From Larix kaempferi (lineage: Eukaryota > Streptophyta > Pinopsida > Pinales > Pinaceae): a stretch of 64,000 nucleotides of DNA. Below the pieces are notes generated by a model. That model saw only the letters and a list, made by a program, of their open reading frames with translations. It was not told where the DNA came from and ran no database searches. Made by a program: the position numbers and the translations under genes. This document shows positions 31,607 through 42,619 of the stretch, piece after piece (position 1 is the stretch's first letter; each line of letters opens with the position of its first letter). Location of the stretch: contig BSBM01000232.1 of NCBI GenBank assembly GCA_027924585.1, positions 31,519,001 to 31,583,000 of the forward strand, in the 5' to 3' direction.

Positions 31607-34080
31607 TGTAATACCCTCTGGTTTATCCCCTAGACATATTATTATTGTTGTTATGTTGTACATAGTGGCACAAGGTGCATGGAATATGGTTTTCCCATTA
31701 TTATTATTTTTATTATGTTGAACTTATAAAATAATTAATAAAATAAAAAACAACTGAACGACCGATGCCACGAAAGAGAGTATGAGGAACCATGCTGTTA
31801 CGAGAAAGGGGTTGTGGAAAAGTGTTTACCTATGTGTGTTGAGCCTATGTTGATGTTGTACACCATTATTATGTACTTGGTGGAACCTCTTGGCTGTGTA
31901 CCCTCACGTGTTATGTTACTCCTTGGTTTCATTTATTCTGGGATTAATTTTTAATACTGTTAGAGTTCCCCTCTCACCTATTGCACCCTCATGAGTTGGA
32001 TTAGTGTGTCTCTTGGTGTATCCACCTGATTTGTAACTCTTATTTTCTATTTTTGGAATGTAAATCTCATGATTGTGTCCCTCTCTCTCCCAATTCGAAT
32101 TGCTCATGAAGGAATTTGATTTGCTCATGTTGGATAGTCACACTTGTGTGTTGGTTCATGCTTTTGCTCTTGTGCTTGTGTTTGGAACCTGTGATTCGAT
32201 TTTGATTCTCTTGGTATGAGATCCTTGCTAGTAATTGCACCCTTGTGGAGACTGTGCCCAAGCTGAGTTACTATGGAGCCACTGGTGTATTTCCCATAAT
32301 TTCCTCTGAATATCCTGGATTAGCAGCAAGGGTGAGGTCCATTTCCATTGGATTTGAGGTTGGATAGAGATGTGTATTTCCTCTAGAGATCATGGTTTGG
32401 CAACAGGGGTGAGTTACACTGCCTTGGATTTGAGGTTGTCCTGGAGCCACTGGAATTTACCTATATTGGAAGTGCTACCATTGGGTTGTGGTTGGACTGT
32501 TGTCCTAGAGCCACTGGAATTTCTCTAGAGCAAAATTAGAGGACACACTTGTCATTGGGTTGTGGTTGGACTGATTTCTTGAAAGAATTTGTGGTTGAGT
32601 GTGATTTTTTTTGTGGATTCATGGTTTTGGATCGAGGGTGACCATTGCAAAGTGTGTTTTGTCTTGCATTGTGTCTACGGCTAGGTGGAGCGTGGAACGA
32701 TCGATTCCGGTTGTGTATTGGAAAAATATAAGTGCTTTATCTCATGTTTATTTAATTTATTTGGATATGATATGATTTATTTATGGATGCACATGAAATT
32801 TTTTATGAAATTTATGAGCTATTTGTGGAAGAAATTTCTCATGGAATTCAATCTATTTATGCAAGTAAATTTTTTGAAGGATTTGGAAACTAGTTTTTTG
32901 GATTTTGTGCACAAATTGTTTGAGAAAATTATTCTTTAGAAAATATGCTACAGAACTGATATTTATTTCCCTATTCATTCTATAATGTGTATTTTTATGG
33001 TACAATAGCCTAGTAATTTTTTAAGACACTTTTCTTTGATGCTTCTACCTTTTATTCGAAAACTAGTTCTTCGATTGGATTATTTTGCATAGTTTGGAGA
33101 CTTGGCACATGAAGTGTTTTTAAAAATGACCGAGTGCTATTTTTATTCTTATTTATGATAAATACACTTTAAATGTGAGTTATACTATGAGGATAAATAT
33201 TCTTTATAGTGTTTGGGAAATTTCTACCAAAATTTTAGAACAATTTCCAATTTCTAGCTCCTTCAATGAAATTGTTTTGAGTACATTTATGACTTTTCAT
33301 ATAAAGTGTTTGATGAAATATTAAAATGATATATATGCCCCTTGAACCAAAATATTTCAATATAAACCATATGGGAATCAAAGCTATTTGTTCTACCATT
33401 AAATTACTCTAGAGTGCCAAAACAAATTGTATTGTTTGAATCTCTTAAACATTAAGCACAAAACGAACTCATAAAATGATACATAGGGAAATTTGATTTG
33501 ATTATATATATATAAGATCTACAATTCCCAAACGGATCATAACTAAATAAATGTTTATTAAAAACTCACTGACAAGACTGTAGAAGGACACATACTCAAC
33601 AAAAGACATAATATTACATATAAACCCAAAACATTCAATAGTCTCACGACCCAAGGTCGAGTCCAGAAGAGCCACAAGGCTGTGTGCATAAGCTCAATAT
33701 AAACATTATATTTCCAGAACAAGCATATATATGAAACAAAGGAGTTCTATGATCATATAAACAAGAGTTGTATGATAAAAATTGTATACTAATAATCTTG
33801 GATAAAAAATCTAATAAAAAATATAGTTATAACCATACAATGATTGAATTTTAAGTCTACAGATAATAATTACAGTAATACGAACAAAGAACGAGATTCG
33901 ATCCCGTTATGAGAAATCCCATTTCTATTATATAGTAAAAACAATAAGTTTAATAGATAGAATTCATCCAAAGACAAACAAAGGCTTTCAATCCAAGTCT
34001 CAAACACTATTATGCTTTTAGAAATTCAAACCTATAATGTAAAACTATACATATGAAAATGAACAGATATGGAGCCTCTG
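31607..34080 (+). repeat. Putative long gypsy LTR, right end not found
   Basis: The LTR begins TGTAATACCC at 31607 after the PPT. Between 32270 and 32600 an imperfect repeat built on GAGCCACTGGAATTT and CATTGGGTTGTGGTTGGACT occurs two to three times. I see no matching CA end and no second LTR, so the span given is only the stretch that holds no other feature. There is no coding signal. Confidence 0.4.
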
Positions 34081-34253
34081 TAAAAATGATGTGCCATTAA
34101 CATTCTTGGAAAATGAGGAGAGGAAGCAAAGGTTCCATATACAAGAAAGACAAAATAAATTCTTGTGTATATATCTCCTATCCATATTGAAGGAACGAGT
34201 TGGTCTCACCTATACATACAGAAACTCGGAAAACATGGACTACAACAAAGGAG

Positions 34254-34605
34254 CACTGCTCCATATCAACCAAGAGAGGGTTCATAGCCTCTTCTCCAAG
34301 ATACACCAAGCCACGAGAAACTGTGGGTTTACCCGTGAGAGCTACGCACAGTCCCTTCTCTTTTGCACGGGATTCCTTAGCACAAGCTTGAAGTTTCACC
34401 TGCAAACAAGAGGCAGAGAGAAATATTAAGCACTGCTCCATATCAACCAAGAGAGGGTTCATAGCCTCTTCTCCAAGATACACCAAGCCACGAGAAAGTG
34501 TGGGTTTACCCGTGAGAGCTACGTACAGTCCCTTCTCTTTTGCACGAGATTCCTTAGCACAAGCTTGAAGTTTCACCTGCAAACAAGAGGCAGAGAGAAA
34601 TATTA
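34254..34605 (-). repeat. 177-bp tandem duplication containing an exon-like ORF
   Basis: Two nearly identical units abut: 34254-34430 and 34431-34605. On the minus strand each unit holds an acceptor-like TTGTTTGCAG followed by an open frame reading VKLQACAKESRAKEKGL, VALTGKPT(V/L)SRGLVYLGEEA and MNPLLVDMEQC. Both units stay open in the same frame, giving a 134-codon ORF across the junction. The composition is that of a real exon rather than repeat noise. I do not recognise the protein; it may be an exon of a decayed host gene or an element gene. Confidence 0.55.
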
Positions 34606-34619
34606 ATACTTAGTACGAA

Positions 34620-35080
34620 GCTATGAGTGAAACAAATAAGTTTAAAACACTGTATATAAAGTTGGCTAACCATTACCTTTGGCAACGACGAATCCTTGAG
34701 TTGCCAAAAACGTAGACAAACCATGACTGAACAAGAGGGATGGGTAAATACTCAAGGCCAAATGTTTGTAAGAAGATAATGAAGCGAGAACAGATCTATA
34801 GAGGTAAAGGATTTAGGGTAAATAAATAAACAAATAAAATAATCAGTCGTATATAAACAGTAAATGAACATTGATATAGAGCGGAGTTTAAATGCATTGA
34901 TTCTGCCAATAATTTCTGAAAAGACAAATGTTAGTCTTATTAACATAATTGACAAAAATATTATGTGCAGAGATCGTGTCTTTCTAAGAAATTGTTGACA
35001 ATGAAAGCATCGCAATGCGACTTTGACGATTTAATATTTTAAAAAACAAATTTTGTGTTGAAATTTTGGGACATGACATT
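34620..35080. other. No recognised feature
   Basis: AT-rich spacer between the duplicated exon-like unit and the gypsy gag remnant. Nothing recognisable. Confidence 0.4.
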
Positions 35081-35084
35081 ATTG

Positions 35085-35410
35085 AACCTGCTACCAAACT
35101 CATAAGTAGTCTCGTTTTCATGTTTTTATCATAGTCATCACTGCATTAGTCAATTAGAAAGGATCTTTCTTTTCTTGCCATCTGTCAAAGAATAGTTTCT
35201 TAAGATATGCTAAAGTAGATATACCACCAACAAGCAAAGAATCCCACCATTCTCTACCATCATACTTTAAACTCATAGTAAAGCATTTAAATTTCATACC
35301 AAGATGTTCAATAATTCTAGTCACTAAAAATGTTCTAGTTCATCCCAATGATGGGTAGCAGAAATGGAATCTTGACCTATAAAGATAAGTACTTCCTATA
35401 TTTTAGTTTT
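35085..35410 (-). pseudogene. Gypsy gag (Retrotrans_gag) remnant
   Basis: On the minus strand from about 35410 the broken reading is TRIIEHLGMKFKCFTMSLKY, DGREWWDSLLVGGISTLAYL and KKLFFDRWQEKKDPS. This is the Retrotrans_gag core with its EWWD...L signature and FFxRW end, after which stops take over. With the PBS at about 35931-35945 upstream on the same strand, it marks the 5' part of a minus-strand gypsy element. That element has lost its pol genes, or they are replaced by the sequence to the left. Gag forms the capsid of the live element. Confidence 0.75.
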
Positions 35411-35927
35411 GCATATTCTGAGGATAACCTATAATATTAGTGAAATCAAAATTAGTGAAATCAAAAGGAGCATATGGCATATTTGATGTAGGAGTAAAAT
35501 CAATAAATAAGTGGGGGATATAAGGTAAATCTTTAAATTTTAAGAGACCACTTACTACTTTTGCTTCAACACACTACTTTCTTCTATTTAAAATATAATC
35601 AAGATTGTGGAGAAAATTATCTTTTGAATGAGTTCTTGTAATGTACCTCTTTTGATTCTCTTCAGTAGGAGTCACCAGGAGACATATGTCAAGTTAGAGT
35701 AATAAATCGCACCAAAGTACGAGCACAAGTATGTACCTGAAATGTATTGAAGAAATCTCTTGCCAATGGAGTTTCCACATAAGATCTGTAGGGTTAGTCC
35801 TTAAATAGCAATATAGTTCAAAATATAAAATGGAGTACCTATCTTGAGTTCTTTCCAAGTGTTATTCTTTCCAAGGTTGTGAAGAATAAGACCAAGAGTA
35901 AACTACCTCAATCCTTTTGAAGTCCCT

Positions 35928-35947
35928 GACAATGGTGCCAAAAAATG
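35928..35947 (-). promoter_or_regulatory. Athila-like primer-binding site
   Basis: The minus strand reads TTGGCACCATTGTCAGGGA, close to the TTGGCGCCGTTGCCGGGGA site typical of Athila/Tat-lineage gypsy elements. It lies just inside an LTR-like end ...GGTAACA (35948 on). It is upstream of, and on the same strand as, the gag remnant at 35085-35410. Confidence 0.6.
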
Positions 35948-37041
35948 TTACCAATTGAAGTGGCAATTTAAGATTTGGTAAGCATAGGAGAGAAAAGATA
36001 GACCCAATGCCACCTCGGTCTATCTCCTCTAACTTATTTAGGATTTATTTACCCAGGGGAGAGCCCTTCTAATATACCTTCCAATGATCTCAACACAAAA
36101 AAAATACTTCTCTGCAATCTTATAACCAAGACCAATGCTTTGGAATGGAGTCAAATAGTAAGCATTCAATGCTATAGTAAACCTTCCAGTGTAAAGTGTA
36201 TAGTTCATTGTAGGTTACTTAAATGCATCAGTAGTTAATAAAGTGATTAGAAAAAAAAACATTGTAAATCAATAGCAATCCATAATCATCAATATATTAT
36301 GCCGAGTCAATCTTAAAATAGTAAAGTGCTAGTTCAGAATTAAAATAAGTACGATATTATTGACATTTGAACAAAGTAAGTTCGTAATAGGGATGAGATA
36401 AGGCATAAGTATGGTCTAAAACAAGGTCTTCATTTATCAATTATATCATTTCATATAAACCAACAAGTACTTTAGGGTAGAGTTCTTGTTGACTAATGCA
36501 AGAATAATGATCATAGGATATCAGCAGTAAGAAATAGTCAAAACCATCCCTAAAGGAGCTTTTAAAACACTTAGAAAAGTTCATTTTGAGGATATAGATA
36601 CTAACCCAATCAAGGCGATATAACTTTGCCACTCATATTTATACATCTTTGTTTCCCTAACCAATGTTTGACCATTTGTAGCATGTTCACTTGGTTGATT
36701 TAAACATCCAGGTAAGGCCAACTAGGATGCCTCTCAATATTTATGGACAAACCAAGTAGGTTTCATCCCTTTGTGAGTTTAGTTTTTCAATATTTTCATT
36801 ATTTTTGGAGTTATGAGTTTTGCAATGTTTAGGGTTTATGGTTTTCTGAATTTTTAAAGGCTTTTTGGGATTTTCTTATTTTATATAAAATAAATTACTA
36901 GTAATTTGTTAAAGAGAGTGTTTTTGGAATGGTATCTATGCTGGGGTGGGGGCCCATAGGTCCTAGGGTACATTCCTATGGGGGAACTGGGCTACCCTTG
37001 ATTCCAAGGGGGGGATAGTATGGTAGTGTAAAAGATTAAAG
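35948..37041 (-). repeat. Probable 5' LTR of the Athila-like remnant
   Basis: Inferred from its place beside the PBS. On the plus strand it begins TGTTACCAATTG. It carries no coding signal. The far end is not found, and a G-rich stretch at 36950-37020 precedes the CACTA-3 end. Confidence 0.35.
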
Positions 37042-37948
37042 CACTAGTACAAAATGGGTGTTAAGTGACTAAAAATGGGTGATAAATGATTAAATTTGGT
37101 CACATGAACTCTATTCATAAATTATAAGTCACTTATCACCCAACCAAATTGGTCATAAATTGCTTGAATTGCTTCATGCATTGGTCATATATTTAATCAT
37201 TTCTCTAGTCATTAATTGTTTCTATTTGGTCATTAATTGTTGTTATTTAGTCATTGCTTGTGTTCATATAATTAGTCATTTATTTGGTCAGTAATTGTTG
37301 TTATGTGGTCATTTATTTGGTCATAATTTGTTGTTATTTAGTCATTTTTTATTCATTGATTGATGTTAGATGGTCATTTATTTAGTCATTGATTTATGTA
37401 GATAGGGCACAGAGGAATCGAACCACCAACCTACTTCCTATAAGGAAGGTTCTCTTCCATTGAGCTAGCACCCTTAAATAGAATCAAAGTTCACACTGAA
37501 TCAAAGTTCATAGCAAAAATATACCACAAAATCTTACAAACATTAACAAAATATGATTCCAACTGTAACATAAAATATATCACAAACTCTTAAAAACCTT
37601 AACATACTATCACAAAGGGTATCTATATGATATATAACTATGGTCTCTAGAAGTCAATGGTTTTGATCTTTCATTTTGTCATACTTTAGAAACTTGGTCG
37701 ATTTGGCTTTGAAAACATTTCATGTTTGCCAAATTTAACATCAAAGTCTGCCCGGGTGTTGTTAAGGATAAAATGTTTAGGTGCTCAATATCCAAGTTTC
37801 AAACAAGTGCCAGCCTGTGTGATTACTTGATGAATTTTTCCCTATTGGAAAATGGTGCAGGAAAGAGAAATATTCTCCTCCACTTACAACGGTGGAACAA
37901 TTTTAATTAACTATTTGTGGCTACTATGTTAAAAGGACACCTTTTTAC
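37042..37948. mobile_element. CACTA-3, left end only
   Basis: The terminus CACTAGTACAAAATG at 37042 is identical to the first 15 bases of CACTA-2. It is followed by subterminal copies of a TGGTCATTTAT-like motif (37075-37380) and by a tRNA-like sequence at 37405-37473, 364 bp from the end. AAG (37039-37041) would be the left TSD copy. No right end is visible: the sequence is cut at 37949 by the Copia-A LTR, and sequence beyond Copia-A is unrelated gypsy. Bases 37474-37948 hold no gene I recognise. Confidence 0.75.
37405..37473 (-). tRNA. tRNA-like sequence in CACTA-3 (anticodon TAT)
   Basis: Read on the minus strand it starts GGGTGCTAGCTCAATGGAAG, has an anticodon arm CCTTCCTTATAGGAAGT with loop CTTATAG, and a T-arm GGTGGTTCGATTCCTC, then ends GTGCCC. 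GGGTGC can pair with GTGCCC, allowing G.T pairs. The A box TAGCTCAATGG and B box GGTTCGATTCC both fit the Pol III consensus. Compared with the copy in CACTA-2 (17339-17409), a G-C pair in the anticodon stem has become T-A on both sides, which keeps the pairing. The T-stem holds one T-T mismatch. A working tRNA-Ile(UAU) is not shown. Confidence 0.45.
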
Positions 37949-38671
37949 TGTGAAATTCCACAGGGATAGATCACTGAGCTTGAACAAACCTCACAATTTC
38001 ACAATGTTATTACTGAAAAGAATTAGAAAGAAGCATTGCTCAATTCACTCATAAAACTGAAGCACAGATAAAAAACTATTTTTGATACATTAATCAAAAA
38101 TAAGATGGAAATCAAAATATGTTACAATAGAATTAATTCAATAGCCTCTGATCGGATTCAAATTCACCTCAACTCTGGGCTTAGTTTGCATTGGAACCAT
38201 CTCTCGATAAGGTTTAGTGGCCACCGATGATTAATGATCATTTAACTGAGGTAGAACTAAGCATGCCTAAGTCATGTGGGCACCAAAATAGGGAAGGAGA
38301 CTCCAAGGGGGCGCATATCTGACTAACAATGGTAAAAAAGGGCGCTCCTAGACTCAGTAGTAGTCAAACTGGGTGTAGCAGTTAGTTAATTGAGCAATCA
38401 AGGGGACGCGATGCCCCAAATCTAGGAACTAACTATGTAGATCCATAAAATCATGTAGGAGGGCGCATTTAAATTCCAGTGATGTAAAAAATGTGCTCTG
38501 AGTGGATAAGAGGGCTAGTGATGACCAAAATGAAGCTCTAGGGGGCCTAAACTAAGGACTAGGTGTTAGGAGACTCAATTGCAAATGCATGGATGCATGG
38601 AATGCATGCATACATGTAAAATGTATGCAAAGCATGGAAAACCAAGACAAGATGGTGAGAATATTCCAACA
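37949..38671 (-). repeat. Copia-A 3' LTR
   Basis: 723 bp, matching 49836-50550 (715 bp) with many substitutions and small indels. It shares short blocks with the TR-GAG LTR, such as GGGCGC motifs and repeats of ATGCATG near the LTR 5' end. Confidence 0.85.
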
Positions 38672-38820
38672 CCCCCCCTTAAGATGGACTATGAGAACAA
38701 ATATAAGTAAATAAATGAAAATTAGGGCCCTAGTTACTAAGACCAAAGGTCATCCCGTACAACAATCTAAAAAAATGAGGTAAGAGGGAAAACCCAATGG
38801 GAACAAAACCCCCCCTCAAG
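38672..38820 (-). promoter_or_regulatory. Copia-A polypurine tract and second G-rich tract
   Basis: The minus strand has TTAAGGGGGGG at 38672-38682 directly before the 3' LTR, and CTTGAGGGGGGG at 38809-38820, 137 bp upstream. The sequence between, with GGGCCCTA and TGACCTTTGGTCTTAGT, matches the TR-GAG 3' region (12950-13107) in order and spacing. Confidence 0.75.
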
Positions 38821-38869
38821 ATAGAATTTAAAAAATACTAATCAACCAAGGTATCACTCACCCCAATAA

Positions 38870-39672
38870 GGAATCAGAGATGAGTGAACTTTTTCACTGA
38901 AAAATTCTTTGTGAAAATATCTGCAATCTGCTATTCTGAAGGACAATAGAGCAGTCTAATGGTATGATCATGCACCAACCTCGGATGTAATGCATGTGTA
39001 TATCAATGTGTTTGGTTCTCTATGTATGAACTAGATCTATGAAAATCCTTATAGCACTATGATTGTCACAGTAGATGACTGGTGGATTAGTCTAGCAAAT
39101 CCCAAATCGCCATGCCTCATGTAGACATTCAAATCAGACTTGCATCTCTGAAAATATTGTGACATTAGAAAGGATTCCATCTTAGCATACCATGCCCGGG
39201 GAGCCTTCTTGATCCCATATAAGGACTTCATCAATATGCACACTAATGAAGGATCATCAATGTATCCTTCAGGTTTCTTCATGTAGATATCCTCCTCTAG
39301 ATCTCTATGAAGAAAAGCATTCTTCACATCCATGTGATGCACCTCCCAATGCTTGGATGCAACAAGAGAAAAAACAAGATGTATGGATTCCATCTTTGCA
39401 ATAGGATAAAATGTCTATGTATAGTCAATCCCTTGAACTTGTGAGAAAAATTTAGAAACCAAGTGAGCCTTTTACTTGCTTGTTACTCCATCTGAGCCCA
39501 TCTTTGTTCTATATACCCACTTACACTGAACAAGCTTCCTTCCAGGAGGGATAGAAACAAGCTCCCAAGTCTCATTGTTTTGAAATAGAGATCGGTACTC
39601 TTCATCCATAGTTGTTATCCATCTTGGATCTTGGGAGGCCTCAAAGAAGGTTTTTGGATTTGATCCAACCAT
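38870..39672 (-). pseudogene. Copia-A reverse transcriptase, truncated, with RNase H tail
   Basis: From 39672 the minus strand reads SNPKTFFEASQDPRW and TWELVSIPPGRKLVQCKWVY. Then come FSQVQGIDYT, HHMDVKNAFLHRDLEEDIYM, with the first catalytic Asp of RT (MDVKNAFL), and SLYGIKKAPRAWYAKMESFL. After about 39110 the RT breaks off before the YVDD catalytic motif. It jumps straight to an RNase H C-terminal stretch (VIYCDNHSAIRIF, RTKHIDIH, then IADIFxKNF-like). The deletion removes the rest of RT, the connection and most of RNase H. Stops occur after SDGVTSK and near FYPIAKM. It cannot copy RNA. Confidence 0.88.
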
Positions 39673-39684
39673 AAAAAAAATCTA

Positions 39685-39882
39685 TCAGGAAGAAAAGGGA
39701 TCTGTATGAGAAAGTGCAAAACTTGCATTCAGAAACTCATATATGGTTCTTCTTGGATCTTGTGGATCTCCAAAAAGGTCACCAACAGATTCAATGGTCT
39801 TGTCATCCCATATTGGAAGTAGTGGTGGATCGTATGGTGCTATATATTCAAGTTCATATGGATCAAGATCTAGCATTCGCTC
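39685..39882 (-). pseudogene. Copia-A integrase/RT linker, left part
   Basis: This acidic, Pro-rich linker (LDLDPYELEYIAPYDPPLLP, then LFGDPQDPRRTIYEF) connects integrase to RT. It begins at the Copia-B insertion site. The integrase-side residues SDSKSEDE end at 47224 on the other side of Copia-B, and the frame is kept across the TSD. Confidence 0.8.
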
Positions 39883-40486
39883 TGTTAAGATTTAATATGA
39901 TAAGACAGAAAATAGCAGCATTACATTCCATTTCACAATAATAGCATATACAGGATCACTGAAGAAACAACAAGCACAGCATAAACACAAGAGACAGAGA
40001 TTTATCCTGGGAAACCCTCATGGGGTAGAAAACCCATCAAAGCTTCCTCAATATAGATGACCAGCAATATACAAAGATGAAACCCTGAGACACGATCTCC
40101 TCCTCCATAATAGCAGACCTCTCCTCCACAAGTGCACTATCCTCAAGTGTGTGAGTGTGTATAATGAGGAACACACCTCCTCTATTTATACACTACTTTG
40201 ATATGTATTTTACACAAGTACACGTAGGCTCGTATTTAACCAATGGGTTAAATACCCCACTACAACTGACTGGGATGACCCCTCTAGGGTGGTCTAATAA
40301 CCCTTTGACCCACATAACACATACAGGGCCGACCCCCACTAGGGAAGTCTAATAACCCGAGTTACCACATTCCGACGGAGGAATAAACATCTCCGGATAT
40401 ACAATAAGATCTTCATGGAGGAATGAAACATCTCCGGAATAATAAAGTACAAATATAATATTCTTTGAAGTTACAATATCTCAACA
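39883..40486 (-). repeat. Copia-B 3' LTR
   Basis: 604 bp. On the minus strand it starts TGTTGAGATATTG and ends AATCTTAACA. A TATAAATAGAGG box lies at about 40180-40191 on the minus strand. Differences from the partner LTR were seen at four sites: in GGGAAACC(C/G)TCATGG, AACCCA(T/G)CAAAG, GATGAC(C/T)AGC and CTGGG(A/C)TGACC. Confidence 0.93.
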
Positions 40487-40500
40487 CTCCCCCTTAACGA
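40487..40500 (-). promoter_or_regulatory. Copia-B polypurine tract
   Basis: TTAAGGGGGAG on the minus strand, directly before the 3' LTR start TGTTGAG. Confidence 0.8.
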
Positions 40501-40710
40501 GAAGGATATTATAACAACATCTGCACGAGCAAGGAGTCATCAACATCATACATGATACATCTATAAATCATTGGAAGCTTTCTCAACATCATCAGTAACT
40601 CAAGCAGTTACTGGAACATCTTCAATACTGGAACATCGACATCTTCAGTATTGAGTCTTTATCTTCTGTAGCACTTGAACAGCTACAACAATATCATCAT
40701 CTGGATCCTC

Positions 40711-41095
40711 ACGATTATCGTCATCACACGATCATCAGCATCGTCATCTCATGATCATCAGCATCGTCATCAAACGATCATTAACATCGTCATATCACGA
40801 TCATCAGCATCGTCATCACACGATCATCATCATCGTCATCACACGATCATCAGCATCGTCATCACACGATCATCAGCATCGTCATCACATGATTATCAGC
40901 ATCGTCATCACACGATCATCAGCATCATCATCACATGATCATCAGCATCGTCATCATACGATTATCAGCATCGTCATCACACGATCATCAGCATCGTCAT
41001 CACACGATTATCAGCATCGTCATCACACGATCATCAGCATCGTCATCACACAATTATCAACATCGTCATCACACGATCATCAGCATCGTCATCAA
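40711..41095 (+). repeat. 23-bp tandem array in Copia-B
   Basis: About 16-17 copies of CGATCATCAGCATCGTCATCACA with point variants. Because 23 is not a multiple of three, the protein period is 23 residues over three units, and two overlapping frames stay open (HDHQHRHHTIISIVITRSSA-type). These ORFs come from the repeat and are not genes. Confidence 0.92.
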
Positions 41096-41366
41096 TACAA
41101 GTATCCATAACAATACAAGTATCCACATCATTAGTACAGGTATTCATGCCAATACAAGTATACATATCATCAATACAAGTATCCATACTGATACAAGTAA
41201 CCATGTCATCAATACATGTATCCTACCGATACAAGTAACCACATCATCAATACAAGTATCCATACCGATACAAGTAACCACATCATCAACACAAGTATCC
41301 TACCGATACAAGTAACCACATCATCAATACAAGTATCTTACCGATACAAGTAACCACATCATCAAT
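41096..41366 (+). repeat. About 39-bp tandem array in Copia-B
   Basis: Copies of ATCAATACAAGTATC followed by C(A)TACCGATACAAGTAACCACATC, roughly six to seven units, more variable at the left end. It follows directly on the 23-bp array. Confidence 0.85.
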
Positions 41367-42295
41367 ACAAAATCACTTTCTCGGAGACCATTCGTCTACG
41401 GATCAATTCAGGGACCAAAGTCCGGGGATGATACAATCCCCATTTCTCGGATACCTCAAGTCTACGGATCAATTCAGGGACCACAGTCCGGGGATGATAC
41501 AATCCCCACTTCTCGGAGACCTCACGTCTACGGATCAATTCAGGGACCTAAGTCCGGGGATGATACAATCCCCACTTCTCGAAGACCTCACGTCTATGGA
41601 TCAATTCAGGGACCTAAGTCCGGGGATGATACAATCCCCACTTCTCGGAGACCTCACGTCTACGGATCAATTCAGGGACCGCAGTATGGGGATGATACAA
41701 TCCCCACTTCTCGGAGACCTCACGTCTACGGATCAATTCAGGGACCGCAGTCCGGGGATGATACAATCCCCACTTCTCGGAGACCTCACGTCTACGGATC
41801 AATTCAGGGACCTAAGTCCGGGGATGATACAATCCCCACTTCTCGGAGACCTCACGTCTACGGATCAATTCAGGGACCGAAGTCCGGGGATGATACAATC
41901 CCCACTTCTCGGAGACCATACGTCTACGGCTCTCTTTAGGACTGAAAGTCCAGGGATGATCCAATCCCCTCAACTGTCCACTAAGGACTTCATTCTCGGA
42001 GACCTCAAGTCTACGGCTCTCTTTAGGATTGAAAGTCCAGGGATGATCCAATCCCCTCAACTGTCCACTAAGGACTTCATTCTCGAAGACCTCACGTCTA
42101 CGGCTCTCTTTAGGACTGAAAGTCCAGGGATGATCCAATCCCCTCAACTGTCCACTAAGGACTTCATTTTCAGAGACCATACGTCTACGGATCAATTCAG
42201 GGACCGAAGTCCAGGGATGATACAATCCCTTTTCTTTCTCGGAGACACCTGTCTATGGCTCACTTTAGAACAAGTGTTCAAGGATGATACAATCC
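41367..42295 (+). repeat. 65/88-bp tandem array in Copia-B, about 13 units
   Basis: Units carry TCTCGGAGACC, TCTACGGATCAATTCAGGGA and GTCCGGGGATGATACAATCC. The unit marker TCTA(C/T)GG(A/C)TC occurs 13 times. Most units are about 65-66 bp. Three near the right end (41921-42184) are about 88 bp, carry CTCTCTTTAGGACTGAAAG in place of the ATCAATTCAGGGA part, and have an extra CTCAACTGTCCACTAAGGAC segment. Both strands stay open over several hundred bases because of the repeat. No protein is implied. Confidence 0.92.
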
Positions 42296-42490
42296 CCACA
42301 TGTATTCTCATCAATACAAGTACAAGTATCCTCAACCATACAAGTACATTAATCAATACATGTGTCATCAAAAGTATGTATTCTTACCAATACATCTTAT
42401 CATCAAAAGCATGTATTCTCACCAATACATCTATCATCAAAAGCATGTATTCTTACTAATACATCTAACATCAAAAGCATGTATAAGTAA
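42296..42490 (+). repeat. About 30-bp tandem array in Copia-B
   Basis: Copies of ATCAAAAGCATGTATTCTTAC followed by CAATACATCT, about four units, ending the run of arrays next to the RNase H end. Confidence 0.8.
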
Positions 42491-42619
42491 AACAAAGTAT
42501 TCTAAGCATAAGAGTCCTAAATCTAAATATTTCTATCTAGGTGAAGAGAACAGGTTACCTCATCATCGACCTTGTTGTTCGATGACACAATCTCATCATC
42601 AGTGACTATACTACTCCCC

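Noticed and set aside
40711-41095. Regular short repeats resembling a CRISPR array
   Set aside because: There are no unique spacers; the units are contiguous. The context is a plant retroelement.
40675-41315. Three overlapping His/Ser/Ile-rich ORFs
   Set aside because: They are products of a 23-bp repeat whose period leaves several frames open; no start context or domain.
41428-42459. A 343-codon ORF on the plus strand and 62- and 137-codon ORFs on the minus strand
   Set aside because: All come from the 65/88-bp tandem array; open frames on both strands are a repeat artefact.
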